Under the pieces are notes generated by a model. It did no database searches, was not told the origin of the DNA, and saw only the letters and a list, made by a program, of their open reading frames with translations. Below are positions 51,327 to 60,583 of a stretch of 64,000 bases of DNA, piece after piece. Position 1 is the first letter of the stretch; each line of letters opens with the position of its first letter. Source of the stretch: Bradyrhizobium sp. 1 (lineage in GTDB: Bacteria; Pseudomonadota; Alphaproteobacteria; Rhizobiales; Xanthobacteraceae); contig NZ_JADPJH010000014.1 of NCBI RefSeq assembly GCF_023073315.1, forward strand, positions 62,001 to 126,000, given 5' to 3'. The position numbers and the translations under genes were made by a program.

Positions 51327-52515
51327 GACGACAGGGATGGAAATGCCGGAGCAGCCGAGAAGTCGGCGGCAGACGCGTGCTGCCATTTTGACTCATCTGC
51401 TCCAGTCGGGCGGCTCGTTTCGCCCGCCGCTGGCCAAGGCCGTGCGCCTGTCGGAAGCGAGCCTGTCGCGCATCCTGTTTGATCTCAAGGCCGAAGGTCT
51501 GATCGAGGAAGTGCGGCGCCCCGCCCCTTATGTCGGCGGCCCGACTGGTCTCGTGTCGCTCGATGGCACCGTAGCGCTTGCAGCCCTCGAGCTGAACAGT
51601 CAGTGGCTTAGCGTCGGCGTCGGCGGCCTGTCGGGCGAACTGCATTACACCGAGCGTGTGCCGCTGCCGAAGAAGCCGACCGTCGAGACCGTCGGCCGCG
51701 CGTTTCGAGAAGCACTGACCTTGCTGCGCGACTGGACGCGGCGGCGCCGCCTCACGCTGGCGCAGATCGGCATCACGATTCCAGGCCTCGGCCGCCTGAG
51801 CGAGTTTGGCAATCCGATCATTCCCTGCCATGTCGGACGTATCAGCGACATGTTCGGCGAGATCTTTGCGGGCGTGCCGGTCGAGTTCACCAACTCGGTG
51901 GTGGCGCACGCCATCTTTCACCGCTGCCGCACGGAAAACTATCCGTTCAGCGGCGCGCATCTATTCGTCTTTGTCGGCCAGGGCGTCGCGGGCGCCTGGA
52001 TGGACGATCCGATCGAGGACGAGGCGCTCCAGCCGGTCGAGCTCGGACACATGGTGTTCGGCACCGACGGACCACGGTGCCGCTGTGGCCATCATGGCTG
52101 CGTCGAAGCCTATACGTCGCTTCCGGCGCTCGCCGAGCTGCTCGGCGTGTCCGAACAGGAGCTGCTCCAGCTTGGCAACGATTGGGCGACCGCGATCCCA
52201 ATCTCCTCGCGCGTGCGGCAGGAGCTGCGGCATCGCCTGTATCGCCTTGGCCTCTCGGTCGGCAACACGCTGAACGTCAAGCCCAGTCACGGCGTCGCCA
52301 TCTCCGGCTGGCCGTCGCTCCTTGCGGAGGACGATCGGAAGGCGCTGGTCGACGGCGTCGACGCCAGCCTGCTCGGCGGCCGCAAGCATGCGCAGGTGTC
52401 GCTCGCTTTCGTGCCGCCGTCGAACGGCAATGATCCGCAGGCCGCACTGGCATTCGCGGCTTTCTGCCTCGCTTGCCGCGGCGGCATGCCGGCCGCATCG
52501 ACGGAGGCAGCCTGA
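51325..52515 (+). CDS. ROK-family transcriptional regulator
   Basis: A sugar-responsive repressor of the NagC/Mlc type, 396 aa. The N-terminal helix-turn-helix spans about 15-60 (RAAILTHLLQSGGSF, LSEASLSRILFDLKAEG). The ROK body includes ITIPGLGRLSEFGNP, VFVGQGVAGAWM and the structural zinc motif CRCGHHGCVEAY. ATG codons at 51337 and 51343 are alternative starts; the latter has an AGGGA-like SD and leaves the palindrome upstream. It lies before, and in the same direction as, a sugar ABC operon that it probably controls. Confidence 0.92.
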   Translation: MTTGMEMPEQPRSRRQTRAAILTHLLQSGGSFRPPLAKAVRLSEASLSRILFDLKAEGLIEEVRRPAPYVGGPTGLVSLDGTVALAALELNSQWLSVGVGGLSGELHYTERVPLPKKPTVETVGRAFREALTLLRDWTRRRRLTLAQIGITIPGLGRLSEFGNPIIPCHVGRISDMFGEIFAGVPVEFTNSVVAHAIFHRCRTENYPFSGAHLFVFVGQGVAGAWMDDPIEDEALQPVELGHMVFGTDGPRCRCGHHGCVEAYTSLPALAELLGVSEQELLQLGNDWATAIPISSRVRQELRHRLYRLGLSVGNTLNVKPSHGVAISGWPSLLAEDDRKALVDGVDASLLGGRKHAQVSLAFVPPSNGNDPQAALAFAAFCLACRGGMPAASTEAA

Positions 52516-52573
52516 GACGCCCTGATACCGCGCGGCTCTCGCGCAAAAGAGTTCACACCGGGAGGAACTTGCC

Positions 52574-53860
52574 ATGCCGATCACCACAACAAGGCGCCGT
52601 CTGCTCGCTGGATCTGCTGCCGCGCTCGCGCTGCCGGCCTTTGCCCGGGCGCAAGGCGCGGTCAAGCCGCGCCTGACCGCGATCTCGCAATGGTCCGCAG
52701 GCAGCGACGGGGCGGCCATCACCGCGCTCGGCAGGAAATTCGAGGAGAAGGGCGGCACCTGGCAGCACTCGCCCGTCCCCGGTTTCACCACCGAGATGAT
52801 GAACAAGCTGCGCGCCCAAATCATCGCCGGCGACCCGCCGGCCTGCTCGCAACTCAAGGGACCCGAGATCGCGGCCTGGTCGAAGATTGCCCCGACCGTC
52901 GATCTCGACGCCGTTGTCGCGGCCGCCGGTTATGAAAAGGTCGTCGCGCCAGATCTTGCCAAATTGCACAAGCCGGGCGGCAAGTGGATCGCGCTGCCGT
53001 TGCAGATCTACAGCACCAACATGCTGTTTCTCTCCAAACGCGCGATGGACAAGGCCAAGGCCGACAAGGTCCCCGTTACCTGGGCTGATTTCAATGATCT
53101 CGCCGAGAAGATGAAAGCGGGCGGGATCACTTACCCAATCGCCAACGGCGGCACCCGCCCCGACGATGGCCAAAAATTCGAAGCGTCCCTGGCCGGCATC
53201 AGTCCTGCGGCCTACCGCGCAGCCATCATGAATCTCGACAAGAAGGCCCTGGAAGGCCCCGAGATCAAGGCGGCCTTCGCACAGACACGCAAAATTTCCA
53301 ACTGGATGGATCCCAACGTCGGCGCCCAACCTTACGCCACCAATTTGAAGCGCTTCGTCGACGGCGACATGGGCATGATGATCATGGGCGGCTGGGCCCA
53401 GGGCGTCTTGCGCAACGCCGGTTTCAAGTTCGACGACTACATGATCGCGCCGGGCCCCAGCGACAACGGCAAGCCGGTGTTCCTGTTGAATGCCGATGCC
53501 TTCATCTTCTGGCAGCGCAAGGAGGCCGATCTGCAGGCCGGTCAGGCCCTGATGGCCCAGCTGGTCATGGATCCCGCGATCCAGACCATGTATTCGCAGA
53601 TCACGGGATCGATCCCCGTGCGCACCGATGTCGACCTCTCCGGTGAAGGCTGGTCGGATGGCCAACGGCGGACGGCTGCAGCTCTGAAGGACGCGATCGC
53701 CAGCAATCAGGCCGTCCTGAGTCTCGCGCACAACATGGCGCAGGAAAACGGCCTGACCGCCGCGATGATCGACGTCATTACGGAGTATGTGAAGAACAAG
53801 ACGATCAAGCCGGAGGAGGCCGTCACCCGCCTCGCCGAGGCCGTCGAGGGCTCGCGTTGA
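52574..53860 (+). CDS. ABC sugar-binding protein, CUT1 type (GtsA-like)
   Basis: A periplasmic binding protein of 428 aa. The N-terminus ITTTRRRLLAGSAAALALP followed by AFARAQ is a signal peptide with Tat-like RRR. The mature start LTAISQWSAGSDGAAITAL, then RAQIIAGDPPACSQLKGPEI and GDMGMMIMGGWAQG, resembles the glucose/mannose-binding proteins of the GtsA type. GGGAGG lies 9 bases upstream of the ATG. It is the first gene of a five-gene run: binding protein, two permeases, ATPase and a dehydrogenase. The sugar is inferred only from remembered similarity. Confidence 0.9.
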   Translation: MPITTTRRRLLAGSAAALALPAFARAQGAVKPRLTAISQWSAGSDGAAITALGRKFEEKGGTWQHSPVPGFTTEMMNKLRAQIIAGDPPACSQLKGPEIAAWSKIAPTVDLDAVVAAAGYEKVVAPDLAKLHKPGGKWIALPLQIYSTNMLFLSKRAMDKAKADKVPVTWADFNDLAEKMKAGGITYPIANGGTRPDDGQKFEASLAGISPAAYRAAIMNLDKKALEGPEIKAAFAQTRKISNWMDPNVGAQPYATNLKRFVDGDMGMMIMGGWAQGVLRNAGFKFDDYMIAPGPSDNGKPVFLLNADAFIFWQRKEADLQAGQALMAQLVMDPAIQTMYSQITGSIPVRTDVDLSGEGWSDGQRRTAAALKDAIASNQAVLSLAHNMAQENGLTAAMIDVITEYVKNKTIKPEEAVTRLAEAVEGSR

Positions 53861-54777
53861 CCGACGCCGTCTCGACAGCAACGCGGCCGGCGGCCTCCGA
53901 CATGGTGCGCCGGCTGCCCGAATATCTGATGATCTGGGTGCCGCTGCTGCTGTCCGCAGCGCACCTCATCTCGTTTTCGATCTGGACGATCTGGATTTCG
54001 TTCACACCGTCAACGCTCGTCCCTGTTACGGGCTGGGTGGGCTTGCGCAACTACACCTCTGTCCTGGCGTCGCGGAACTGGCAGATCGCCTTCGACAATC
54101 TGCTGCTGTTCGGCAGCGCTTTCGTGCTGCTCAGCTTGATCACCGGCCTCCTGCTCGCGATCCTGCTCGATCAGCGCATTCGCGGCGAGAATGTGCTGCG
54201 ATCGATCTTCCTGTACCCGCTGGCGGTGTCGTTCGTCGTCACCGGCACGGTCTGGAGCTGGCTGCTCAATCCCGGAATCGGGATCGAGAAGCTCGCCCAT
54301 GACCTCGGCTGGGCCTCCTTCCACTTCGACTGGCTGGTCAACCGCGACATGGCGATCTGGACGATCGTCATCGCGGCGATCTGGCAATCGTCGGGCTTCG
54401 CCATGGCGCTATTCCTTGCCGGCCTGCGGTCCGTCGACGCCGACATCATCAAGGCCGCGCAGATCGACGGCGCCGGTCCGATCCGAACCTATTGGCGCGT
54501 CATTCTGCCGACGCTGTGGCCGATCACCATCACCGTCGTCGTCATCCAGCTGCAATTCGCGATTTCGGCCTTCGACCTCGTCCGCGCGCTCACCAATGGC
54601 GGGCCGGGCATCGCGACCCAGCTGCCGGCCCTTGTCGTCTACGATTTGATGTTCCAGCGCAGCCAGCTCGGCCGCGGTGCGGCCGCGGCGGTGCTGATGT
54701 TGCTCATCCTTCTCGCGGTGCTGCTGCCCTATGCAGCGTGGCGCTATGTCCAGCGACGGCAGGCCACCCATGCGTGA
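53857..54777 (+). CDS. ABC sugar transporter permease (GtsB-like)
   Basis: An inner-membrane permease with six helices, 306 aa. TM1 is near YLMIWVPLLLSAAHLISFSI. The DLxxA-type coupling segment with the EAA loop reads IIKAAQIDGAGPIRTYWRVI. The stretch LLLAILLDQRIRGENVLRSI is like glucose-type CUT1 permeases. A TTG start overlaps the stop of the binding protein (TTGA) and has GAGGG upstream; an ATG at 53902 is an alternative but removes conserved N-terminal residues. Confidence 0.92.
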   Translation: MTDAVSTATRPAASDMVRRLPEYLMIWVPLLLSAAHLISFSIWTIWISFTPSTLVPVTGWVGLRNYTSVLASRNWQIAFDNLLLFGSAFVLLSLITGLLLAILLDQRIRGENVLRSIFLYPLAVSFVVTGTVWSWLLNPGIGIEKLAHDLGWASFHFDWLVNRDMAIWTIVIAAIWQSSGFAMALFLAGLRSVDADIIKAAQIDGAGPIRTYWRVILPTLWPITITVVVIQLQFAISAFDLVRALTNGGPGIATQLPALVVYDLMFQRSQLGRGAAAAVLMLLILLAVLLPYAAWRYVQRRQATHA

Positions 54778-55627
54778 CCGAAGCTTCGCCCCGAGCCGGA
54801 TCCTGATCTATCTCGTCGTGACATTGTTCGCGGCAGCCTATCTCGCGCCGCTCGTTGTCGTCGTTCTGAACTCGCTCCGGACCAACGAGGAGATCGCGCA
54901 GGGGTCGATGATCGGCTGGCCGCAACATCTGGCGTGGAGCAATTACGCGCTGGCCTGGAGCGGCTTCTGCGTCGCCGAGACCTGCGCCGGCATCCGGCCG
55001 TACATGCTGAACTCCGCACTCATCACGATTCCCGCGACCATTTTCTCGACCATGCTCGGTGCTGTCGCCGGTTACGCGGTGTCGCTCTGGCGTTTTCGCG
55101 GCGACAGCTGGATCTACGGCATCGTGACCCTCGGCCTGTTCCTGCCCCAGCAGATGCGCCTGCTGCCCTGGACCTTCGTGCTGCGTGACATCGGGCTCAT
55201 CAACACGCTCTCGGGTCTCGTGCTGATTCACACCATCCAGGGGCTGTCCTTCACCGTGCTGTTCTGCCGGAACTATTACGTCGCCATTCCTCATGAACTG
55301 ATCAGGGCCGCGCGCATCGACGGCGCCGGGTTCTTTCGTATCTTCTGGCGCATCATCCTGCCGCTGTCGTCTCCGATCCTGATCGTCACCGTGATCTGGC
55401 AGTTCACGCATATCTGGAACGAGTTCCTTTATGGCGTGACATTCACGACCGGCCAGCAGCAGCCCGTCACGGCCGCGCTCATCGCGCTGTCTGCGGCCAT
55501 CGCAGATATCCCGCAGCATGGCGTGCAGAGCGCTGCGGTGATCATCGCAGCGCTGCCGACCTTGCTGATCTATCTCCTCGGCGGCAGGTATTTTGTACGC
55601 GGCCTCACTGCCGGGGCTGTGAAATGA
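54770..55627 (+). CDS. ABC sugar transporter permease (GtsC-like)
   Basis: The second permease, 285 aa, also with six membrane helices. TM1 is ILIYLVVTLFAAAYLAPLVV. The EAA coupling loop is ELIRAARIDGAGFFRIFWRI followed by ILPLSSPIL. Its ATG lies inside the end of the previous gene (8-bp overlap), so the pair is coupled. A loop after TM1 carries two cysteines (SGFCVAETCAG), which could form a disulfide in the periplasm. Confidence 0.93.
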   Translation: MRDRSFAPSRILIYLVVTLFAAAYLAPLVVVVLNSLRTNEEIAQGSMIGWPQHLAWSNYALAWSGFCVAETCAGIRPYMLNSALITIPATIFSTMLGAVAGYAVSLWRFRGDSWIYGIVTLGLFLPQQMRLLPWTFVLRDIGLINTLSGLVLIHTIQGLSFTVLFCRNYYVAIPHELIRAARIDGAGFFRIFWRIILPLSSPILIVTVIWQFTHIWNEFLYGVTFTTGQQQPVTAALIALSAAIADIPQHGVQSAAVIIAALPTLLIYLLGGRYFVRGLTAGAVK

Positions 55628-55637
55628 TGGGATTATC

Positions 55638-56753
55638 ATGGCAGCACTGAGCATTCGCGCCCTGTCGAAGCGCTACGCCAATCTGGAGGTGTTGAAGGGC
55701 ATCGATCTCGACATCGAGAGCGGTGAGTTCACCGTGCTGGTCGGGCCGTCCGGCTGCGGCAAATCCACGCTGCTCAACATCATCGCCGGGCTCGATCGCG
55801 CGAGCGACGGCACGATCGAGATCGGTGGGCGCGTCGTCAACGACGTGCCACCCAAGGATCGCGACATCGCCATGGTGTTCCAGTCCTACGCGCTCTATCC
55901 GTCGATGACGGTGCGCCAGAACATCACCTTCGGCATGGAATGCCGCCACGTCCCGAAAGCGGAGCAGGAAAAGGCGCTGGCGAACGTCGCCAGGCTGCTT
56001 CAGATCGAGCCCCTGCTCGGCCGCAAGCCGTCGCAACTCTCCGGCGGCCAGCGCCAGCGCGTGGCGATGGGCCGGGCGCTGGTGCGCGATCCCCTGCTCT
56101 TTTTGTTCGACGAGCCACTCTCCAACCTCGATGCAAAACTCCGGGTCGAGATGCGGATGGAGATCAAGCGGCTGCACCAGCGCATCGGCGCCACCATCGT
56201 TTATGTCACCCACGACCAGATCGAGGCGATGACGATGGCAACCCGCATCGCAGTGATGCATCGCGGCGTGGTGCAGCAATTCGCCGACCCCGACACCGTC
56301 TATCGCTATCCGGCTAATCTCTTCGTCGCTCGCTTCATGGGCTCGCCACCGATGAACACGATGCCGGCACGGCTTGAGGCCGATGCTGGCGGGCCGGTCG
56401 CCGTGATCGGCGCGGGACGCCCGGACGAGGTCCGTCTCCTCCTCCAGGGTTATGACGCTGCGGCGTCCTATATCGGCCGCGAGGTGGTGCTCGGGATCAG
56501 GCCGGAATGCATCGCCGAGGGAGACCGCGTGTTCTCCGGAGCGACCAGCGCCCCCGTCATCCTCACCGCGCCTGTCGAGCTGGTCGAGCCTACCGGTGCC
56601 GAGACCATCGTCCTGCTGCGGCTTGGCGGCGAGCCGGCGCAGGCGCGCATCTCGCCCGATGTCCGTCCCACGCCGGGCGCCCCGGCTTCCTTCGCCCTTG
56701 ATACCCGCCGCCTTTGCCTGTTCGACCCCGAGACGGAGCGACTGATCGCATGA
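55638..56753 (+). CDS. ABC sugar transporter ATPase (UgpC/MalK type)
   Basis: The energising subunit, 371 aa. Walker A is GPSGCGKST, the Q-loop MVFQSYALYPSMTV, the signature LSGGQRQRVAMGRALVRDP, Walker B LLFLFDEPLSNLDA and the H-loop YVTHDQIEAMT. The C-terminal 130 residues form the TOBE-type regulatory part (GREVVLGIRPECI). The last codons overlap the SDR ATG (ATGA). It completes a CUT1 importer. Confidence 0.95.
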   Translation: MAALSIRALSKRYANLEVLKGIDLDIESGEFTVLVGPSGCGKSTLLNIIAGLDRASDGTIEIGGRVVNDVPPKDRDIAMVFQSYALYPSMTVRQNITFGMECRHVPKAEQEKALANVARLLQIEPLLGRKPSQLSGGQRQRVAMGRALVRDPLLFLFDEPLSNLDAKLRVEMRMEIKRLHQRIGATIVYVTHDQIEAMTMATRIAVMHRGVVQQFADPDTVYRYPANLFVARFMGSPPMNTMPARLEADAGGPVAVIGAGRPDEVRLLLQGYDAAASYIGREVVLGIRPECIAEGDRVFSGATSAPVILTAPVELVEPTGAETIVLLRLGGEPAQARISPDVRPTPGAPASFALDTRRLCLFDPETERLIA

Positions 56754-57514
56754 CCCAGACGAACTATGCCGGCCTCGCCGACCGCGTGGTACTGATCACC
56801 GGGGGCGCCAGCGGCATCGGCGCCGCCTTCGTGCGCGCTTTCGCTGCCCAGGGCGCGCGTGTCGCTTTCCTCGATATCGACGATGCCGCCGGCACGGCGC
56901 TGGCCGCGGAGGTGGCTGCATCGGGCACCACACCGCTGTTCATGCCCTGCGATCTCCTTGATATCGATGCCTTGCGTGCAGCCATGACGCAGGTCCACCG
57001 AACGCTCGGCGATGCCGCGGTCCTCGTCAACAACGCCGCCAACGACCAGCGCCAGATGCTGGCCGAGGTGACGCCGGCCGAGTTCGACTGGACGATCGGC
57101 GTCAATCTCAAGCACGTCTTCTTTGCCGCCCAGGCGGTGGTGCCACAGATGCAGGCGCGCGGCGGCGGCTCGATCATCAACATGTCGTCGATCGCGTGGA
57201 TGCGCGGCGCGCCGGCGCTGCCGGTCTATGCCGCGGCGAAGGCGGCGATCGTCGGCTTCACCAATTCGCTGGCACGATCGGTCGGCGCCGACCGCATCCG
57301 CGTCAACGCGATCGCGCCGGGCATGGTGATCACCGAGCGGCAGCGCCGCCTCTGGTATCCGGACGAGCAGAAAATCTCCGAGCTTCGCACCCGGCAGGCC
57401 GTTCCCGATGCGGTGACGCCCGACGACATCGCCAGCATGGCGCTGTTTCTCGCATCCGACGAGAGCCAGCGTATCACCAGCCAGTGCTTCCGGGTCGACG
57501 GGGGACTTGCTTAG
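56750..57514 (+). CDS. SDR dehydrogenase, probable aldose/sugar 1-dehydrogenase
   Basis: A classical short-chain dehydrogenase of 254 aa. The cofactor loop is TGGASGIGAAF, NNAAND follows the fourth strand, the catalytic Ser lies in NMSSIAWMRGAP, and Tyr/Lys lie in VYAAAKAAIVGF. The Asp of LDIDDA suggests NAD+ preference. The segment GMVITERQRRLWYP is like that of aldose 1-dehydrogenases. It is coupled to the ATPase gene by ATGA, which suggests it oxidises the sugar that the transporter imports. Confidence 0.88.
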   Translation: MTQTNYAGLADRVVLITGGASGIGAAFVRAFAAQGARVAFLDIDDAAGTALAAEVAASGTTPLFMPCDLLDIDALRAAMTQVHRTLGDAAVLVNNAANDQRQMLAEVTPAEFDWTIGVNLKHVFFAAQAVVPQMQARGGGSIINMSSIAWMRGAPALPVYAAAKAAIVGFTNSLARSVGADRIRVNAIAPGMVITERQRRLWYPDEQKISELRTRQAVPDAVTPDDIASMALFLASDESQRITSQCFRVDGGLA

Positions 57515-57529
57515 TATTGTAGTCTTGTA

Positions 57530-57557
57530 GGGTGGGCACAGTTCGTTTTGCCCACCC
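57530..57557. terminator. Inverted repeat between convergent SDR and lpxB
   Basis: GGGTGGGCA (57530-57538) and TGCCCACCC (57549-57557) flank CAGTTCGTTT. The GTAGGGTGGGCA arm is a frequent Bradyrhizobium intergenic motif, from memory. It lies 16 bp after the SDR stop and 14 bp from the lpxB stop, so it may terminate both. Confidence 0.65.
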
Positions 57558-57570
57558 TCCGAAACCTCGC

Positions 57571-58746
57571 CTACCGCCGGCCCTTCCGCATCGTCGCGAG
57601 CACGACGTCGGCGGCGAGCACGCTTGGCGACTTGTTTCCGGTTGACATGATGGTATCGAGCCGGGCGAACGCTTCGACCTGCCGCTTCCGCAACGGCGAA
57701 TCCGTCAGCACGTCGGACAGCGCCTGCGCGAGCTTCTCCGGCGTGCAGTCCTCCTGCAAATATTCAGGGATCACATCCTCACCGATCACGAGATTGGCCA
57801 GGATCACCGAGGACACCCGGATCGCGCGGCGCAGGATGAAGGCCTCGATCGCGCCGACGCGATAGGCCGTCACCATCGGAATGCCCGACAGCGCGAGCTC
57901 CAGCGTCACCGTGCCGGATTTGGCCAGCGCGGCATGCGCGACACGGAAGGCGGCGCGCCTCTCGTTTTCGCCGATCACGATCTGCGGCTTGACCGGCCAG
58001 CTCGCGATGCCCTCGCCCACGGTGGCTTCGAGATGCGGCATGGTCGGCAGCACCAATTCGAACGCGCGGCCCTCGGCCTGCAAGCGGCCGAGCGTCGCGC
58101 CAAATATTTCGAGATGATGCCTGACCTCGCTACGGCGGCTGCCGGGCAGCACCAGCAACACCGGCGGCTCGCCCTCGCGGCGCTTCTGCTCCTCCGCGTT
58201 CGGCCGCAGCGAAGTCAATTGCTCGATCAGGGGATGGCCGACATAGCTGCATGGCGGCCCGCCGAGCTTACGGTATTCCTCCGGCTCGAACGGCAGCAGG
58301 CCGAGTACGTGATCGACATAGCCGAGCATGGTCCGCGCCCGTCCCGGCCGCCAGGCCCAGAGCTGCGGCGAGACATAGTCGATGACAGGGATCGCGGGAT
58401 TCTTCGCGCGCACGCGGCGGGCGACGCGGTGGGTGAAGTCGGGACTGTCGATGATGACGAGCGCATCGGGCGCGGTCTCCAGCACGGCGTCCACGGTCTG
58501 GCGGATCAGCCGCAGGATCTTTGGCAATTGCTGCACCACCGCCGCGAAGCCGACGATCGACAGCTCCTCGATCGGAAACAGCGTCTCGAGCCCTTCGCGC
58601 GCCATGGTGCGGCCGCCGACGCCGATGAACTGCACGCCGTCTCCGAGTCGCTGGCGCAGCACCTTCATCAGCGCGCTGCCGAGCCGGTCGCCGGATTCCT
58701 CCGTGGCGATCAGGAAGATCTTTCGCTTGGGGTCGCGGGTCTGCAT
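57571..58746 (-). CDS. lpxB: Lipid-A-disaccharide synthase
   Basis: A GT19 glycosyltransferase that joins lipid X and UDP-2,3-diacylglucosamine, acting at the inner face of the inner membrane. 391 aa. The start IFLIATEESGDRLGSALM, VIIDSPDFTHRVARRV, YVSPQLWAWRPGRA, LPFEPEEYRKLGGPP and ALAKSGTVTLELALSGIPMV are family landmarks. The ATG overlaps the lpxI stop (TGATG). It is the last gene of the bamA-lpxD-fabZ-lpxA-lpxI-lpxB cluster. Confidence 0.96.
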   Translation of the reverse strand: MQTRDPKRKIFLIATEESGDRLGSALMKVLRQRLGDGVQFIGVGGRTMAREGLETLFPIEELSIVGFAAVVQQLPKILRLIRQTVDAVLETAPDALVIIDSPDFTHRVARRVRAKNPAIPVIDYVSPQLWAWRPGRARTMLGYVDHVLGLLPFEPEEYRKLGGPPCSYVGHPLIEQLTSLRPNAEEQKRREGEPPVLLVLPGSRRSEVRHHLEIFGATLGRLQAEGRAFELVLPTMPHLEATVGEGIASWPVKPQIVIGENERRAAFRVAHAALAKSGTVTLELALSGIPMVTAYRVGAIEAFILRRAIRVSSVILANLVIGEDVIPEYLQEDCTPEKLAQALSDVLTDSPLRKRQVEAFARLDTIMSTGNKSPSVLAADVVLATMRKGRR

Positions 58747-59615
58747 CACGCCGGCAGACCGATGACGAAGAGATATTTGGCGTCCGCGAATGAGATCATC
58801 GCCTGCGGCTCGGCGGCGATGGTGTTGCCGGCGATGACGGCGATGCCGGCAAGGCCAGCCTTGGCGACGCCGTCGAGCGTGCGCGGGCCAATCGTCGGCA
58901 AATCGAAGCGCAGATCCTGGCCGCTCTTCGGCGCCTTCACCAGCACGCCACGGCCGGCGGCTGCGCGAATGCGGCCTTCCTCGCGCAGCCGCGCGACCCG
59001 CGCCAGCAGCGCGTCGGTGCCCTCGATGTCCTCGACCGCCACCACATGGCCATCAATCACCACAACGGCCTGGCCAATGTCGAACGGGCCGAGCGCGGTC
59101 AGCACCGCGCGGCCGCGCTCGATATCGGCCTTGCTGTTGTCATTCGGCCAGGCGCGGCTGATGCAGCCCTCGGGCATCAAGAGGTCAGGCGCGACATCCT
59201 TGATGCCGACCATACGAAAGCCGCCCTGCTCGAGGATGCGACCGACCCCGGACAGCAAATGATCGTCACCGCCGCGGAAGGCGCGGATGACGTTACCGAG
59301 CAGGCGCAGCGTCGTGACGTCGAACCGGATCTCGGACAGCGCGGGCCGTACCAAGGTGCCGATGAAGATCAGGTCGCGGCAGCCCTCCTCGCGGAACAGC
59401 CGCATGGCGCGGCCGAGCTGGCCGACCGAGATCCAGCGGTGTCGGAATTTCTCCACCTGCGCCGGATCGCAGGCGCCGCGTAGCGGAAACAGCACCGGCG
59501 CGATGCCGCGCGCGGCCAGCGAGTCGGCAACCGCGAACGGCATGGCGCCGCCGCCTGCGACCACGCCGACCGGTGGTGAAATCTCCGAAGCCGCCGATGT
59601 CATGTCCGCGGCCAT
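58746..59615 (-). CDS. lpxI: UDP-2,3-diacylglucosamine pyrophosphatase LpxI
   Basis: LpxI makes lipid X from UDP-2,3-diacylglucosamine and replaces LpxH in alphaproteobacteria. 289 aa. The N-terminal domain starts GVVAGGGAMPFAVADSLAAR. The C-terminal domain includes FRGGDDHLLSGVGRILEQ, VVIDGHVVAVEDIEGTDALL and DLPTIGPRTLDGVAKAGLAG. The family was formerly DUF1009. It starts 8 bp after the lpxA stop and overlaps lpxB. A second ATG four codons in is possible. Confidence 0.95.
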   Translation of the reverse strand: MAADMTSAASEISPPVGVVAGGGAMPFAVADSLAARGIAPVLFPLRGACDPAQVEKFRHRWISVGQLGRAMRLFREEGCRDLIFIGTLVRPALSEIRFDVTTLRLLGNVIRAFRGGDDHLLSGVGRILEQGGFRMVGIKDVAPDLLMPEGCISRAWPNDNSKADIERGRAVLTALGPFDIGQAVVVIDGHVVAVEDIEGTDALLARVARLREEGRIRAAAGRGVLVKAPKSGQDLRFDLPTIGPRTLDGVAKAGLAGIAVIAGNTIAAEPQAMISFADAKYLFVIGLPA

Positions 59616-59622
59616 CCCGAAT

Positions 59623-60414
59623 TCATTTCTCGATGGCGGGAAGACAGAGCGGGCGCTTGCCCTTGCCGATGAAGCCGAGGATCTCGGCGATCGCCGGATC
59701 CTCGCCCGCGAGCGGCCGCGCCGAGTCGAGCCGCTCGGCGAAGGTGCCGGGCCCGTGGAAGAGCTTCTGGTAGAACGCGCGCACGGTCGCGAGCCGCTGC
59801 CTGGTGAACTTGCGCCGCTTCATGCCGATGAGGTTGAGGCTCTCCAGTACCGCATACTGGCCGTTGGCGAGCCCATACGGGATGATGTCGTCGCGAACGC
59901 CCGAGAGGCCGCCGACCATCACGTACGAGCCGATGCGGGTGAACTGGTGCACCGCCGACAGGCCGCCGATATAGACGGCGTCGCCGATCTCGCAGTGACC
60001 GCCGAGCGTCGCCGAGGTCGCGAAGATCGCGTTGTTGCCGACCATGCAGTCATGGCCGACATGGCTGTTGTTCATGAAATAGCCGTCGTTGCCGACGCGC
60101 GTTTTCCCGCCGCCCTTGACGGTGCCGACGTTCATCGTCGCGCCTTCGCGGATGGTGCAGCCCGAACCGATCTCGAGCGTGGTCGGCTCGCCCTTGTAGC
60201 TGAGATCCTGGGGCGCGCCGCCGAGCACCGCGAACGGCGAGATCACGCAGCCGTCCCCGACCGAGGTATGGCCGATGATCGTGACCTGCCCGATCAGCTT
60301 GCAGTTCGCGCCGATCACGGCATTCGGGCCGATGATGCAAAAGGGTCCGATCTCGGTGCCCTCGCCGATCACGGCGCCGTCCGCGACGCGTGCGGTGGGA
60401 TCAATCCTGCTCAT
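59623..60414 (-). CDS. lpxA: UDP-N-acetylglucosamine acyltransferase
   Basis: The first acyltransferase of lipid A synthesis, 263 aa. The protein is a left-handed beta helix of hexapeptide repeats (for example IGPFCIIGPNAVIGANCKLI). The catalytic His is in NNSHVGHDCMVGN. The C-terminal helical domain starts near GLANGQYAVLESLNLIGMKR. ATG at 60414 is used; a TTG one codon earlier is ignored. It follows fabZ after 169 bp. Confidence 0.97.
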   Translation of the reverse strand: MSRIDPTARVADGAVIGEGTEIGPFCIIGPNAVIGANCKLIGQVTIIGHTSVGDGCVISPFAVLGGAPQDLSYKGEPTTLEIGSGCTIREGATMNVGTVKGGGKTRVGNDGYFMNNSHVGHDCMVGNNAIFATSATLGGHCEIGDAVYIGGLSAVHQFTRIGSYVMVGGLSGVRDDIIPYGLANGQYAVLESLNLIGMKRRKFTRQRLATVRAFYQKLFHGPGTFAERLDSARPLAGEDPAIAEILGFIGKGKRPLCLPAIEK

Positions 60415-60583
60415 CAAAAAGGTCTGCTTATATGTTGAAGTCGCTTGCTTTTCCGGTGGTTAGCGCGACTTCGCCCGATCTGTCCAGTGACGTATCATCT
60501 CGGCGTGTTTCAGATGCCGGTCGAGCCAACCGCCCCGCGACTTCAACGACTTCATCCAGCACGTTAAGTGCGGGAGCGCCGCC

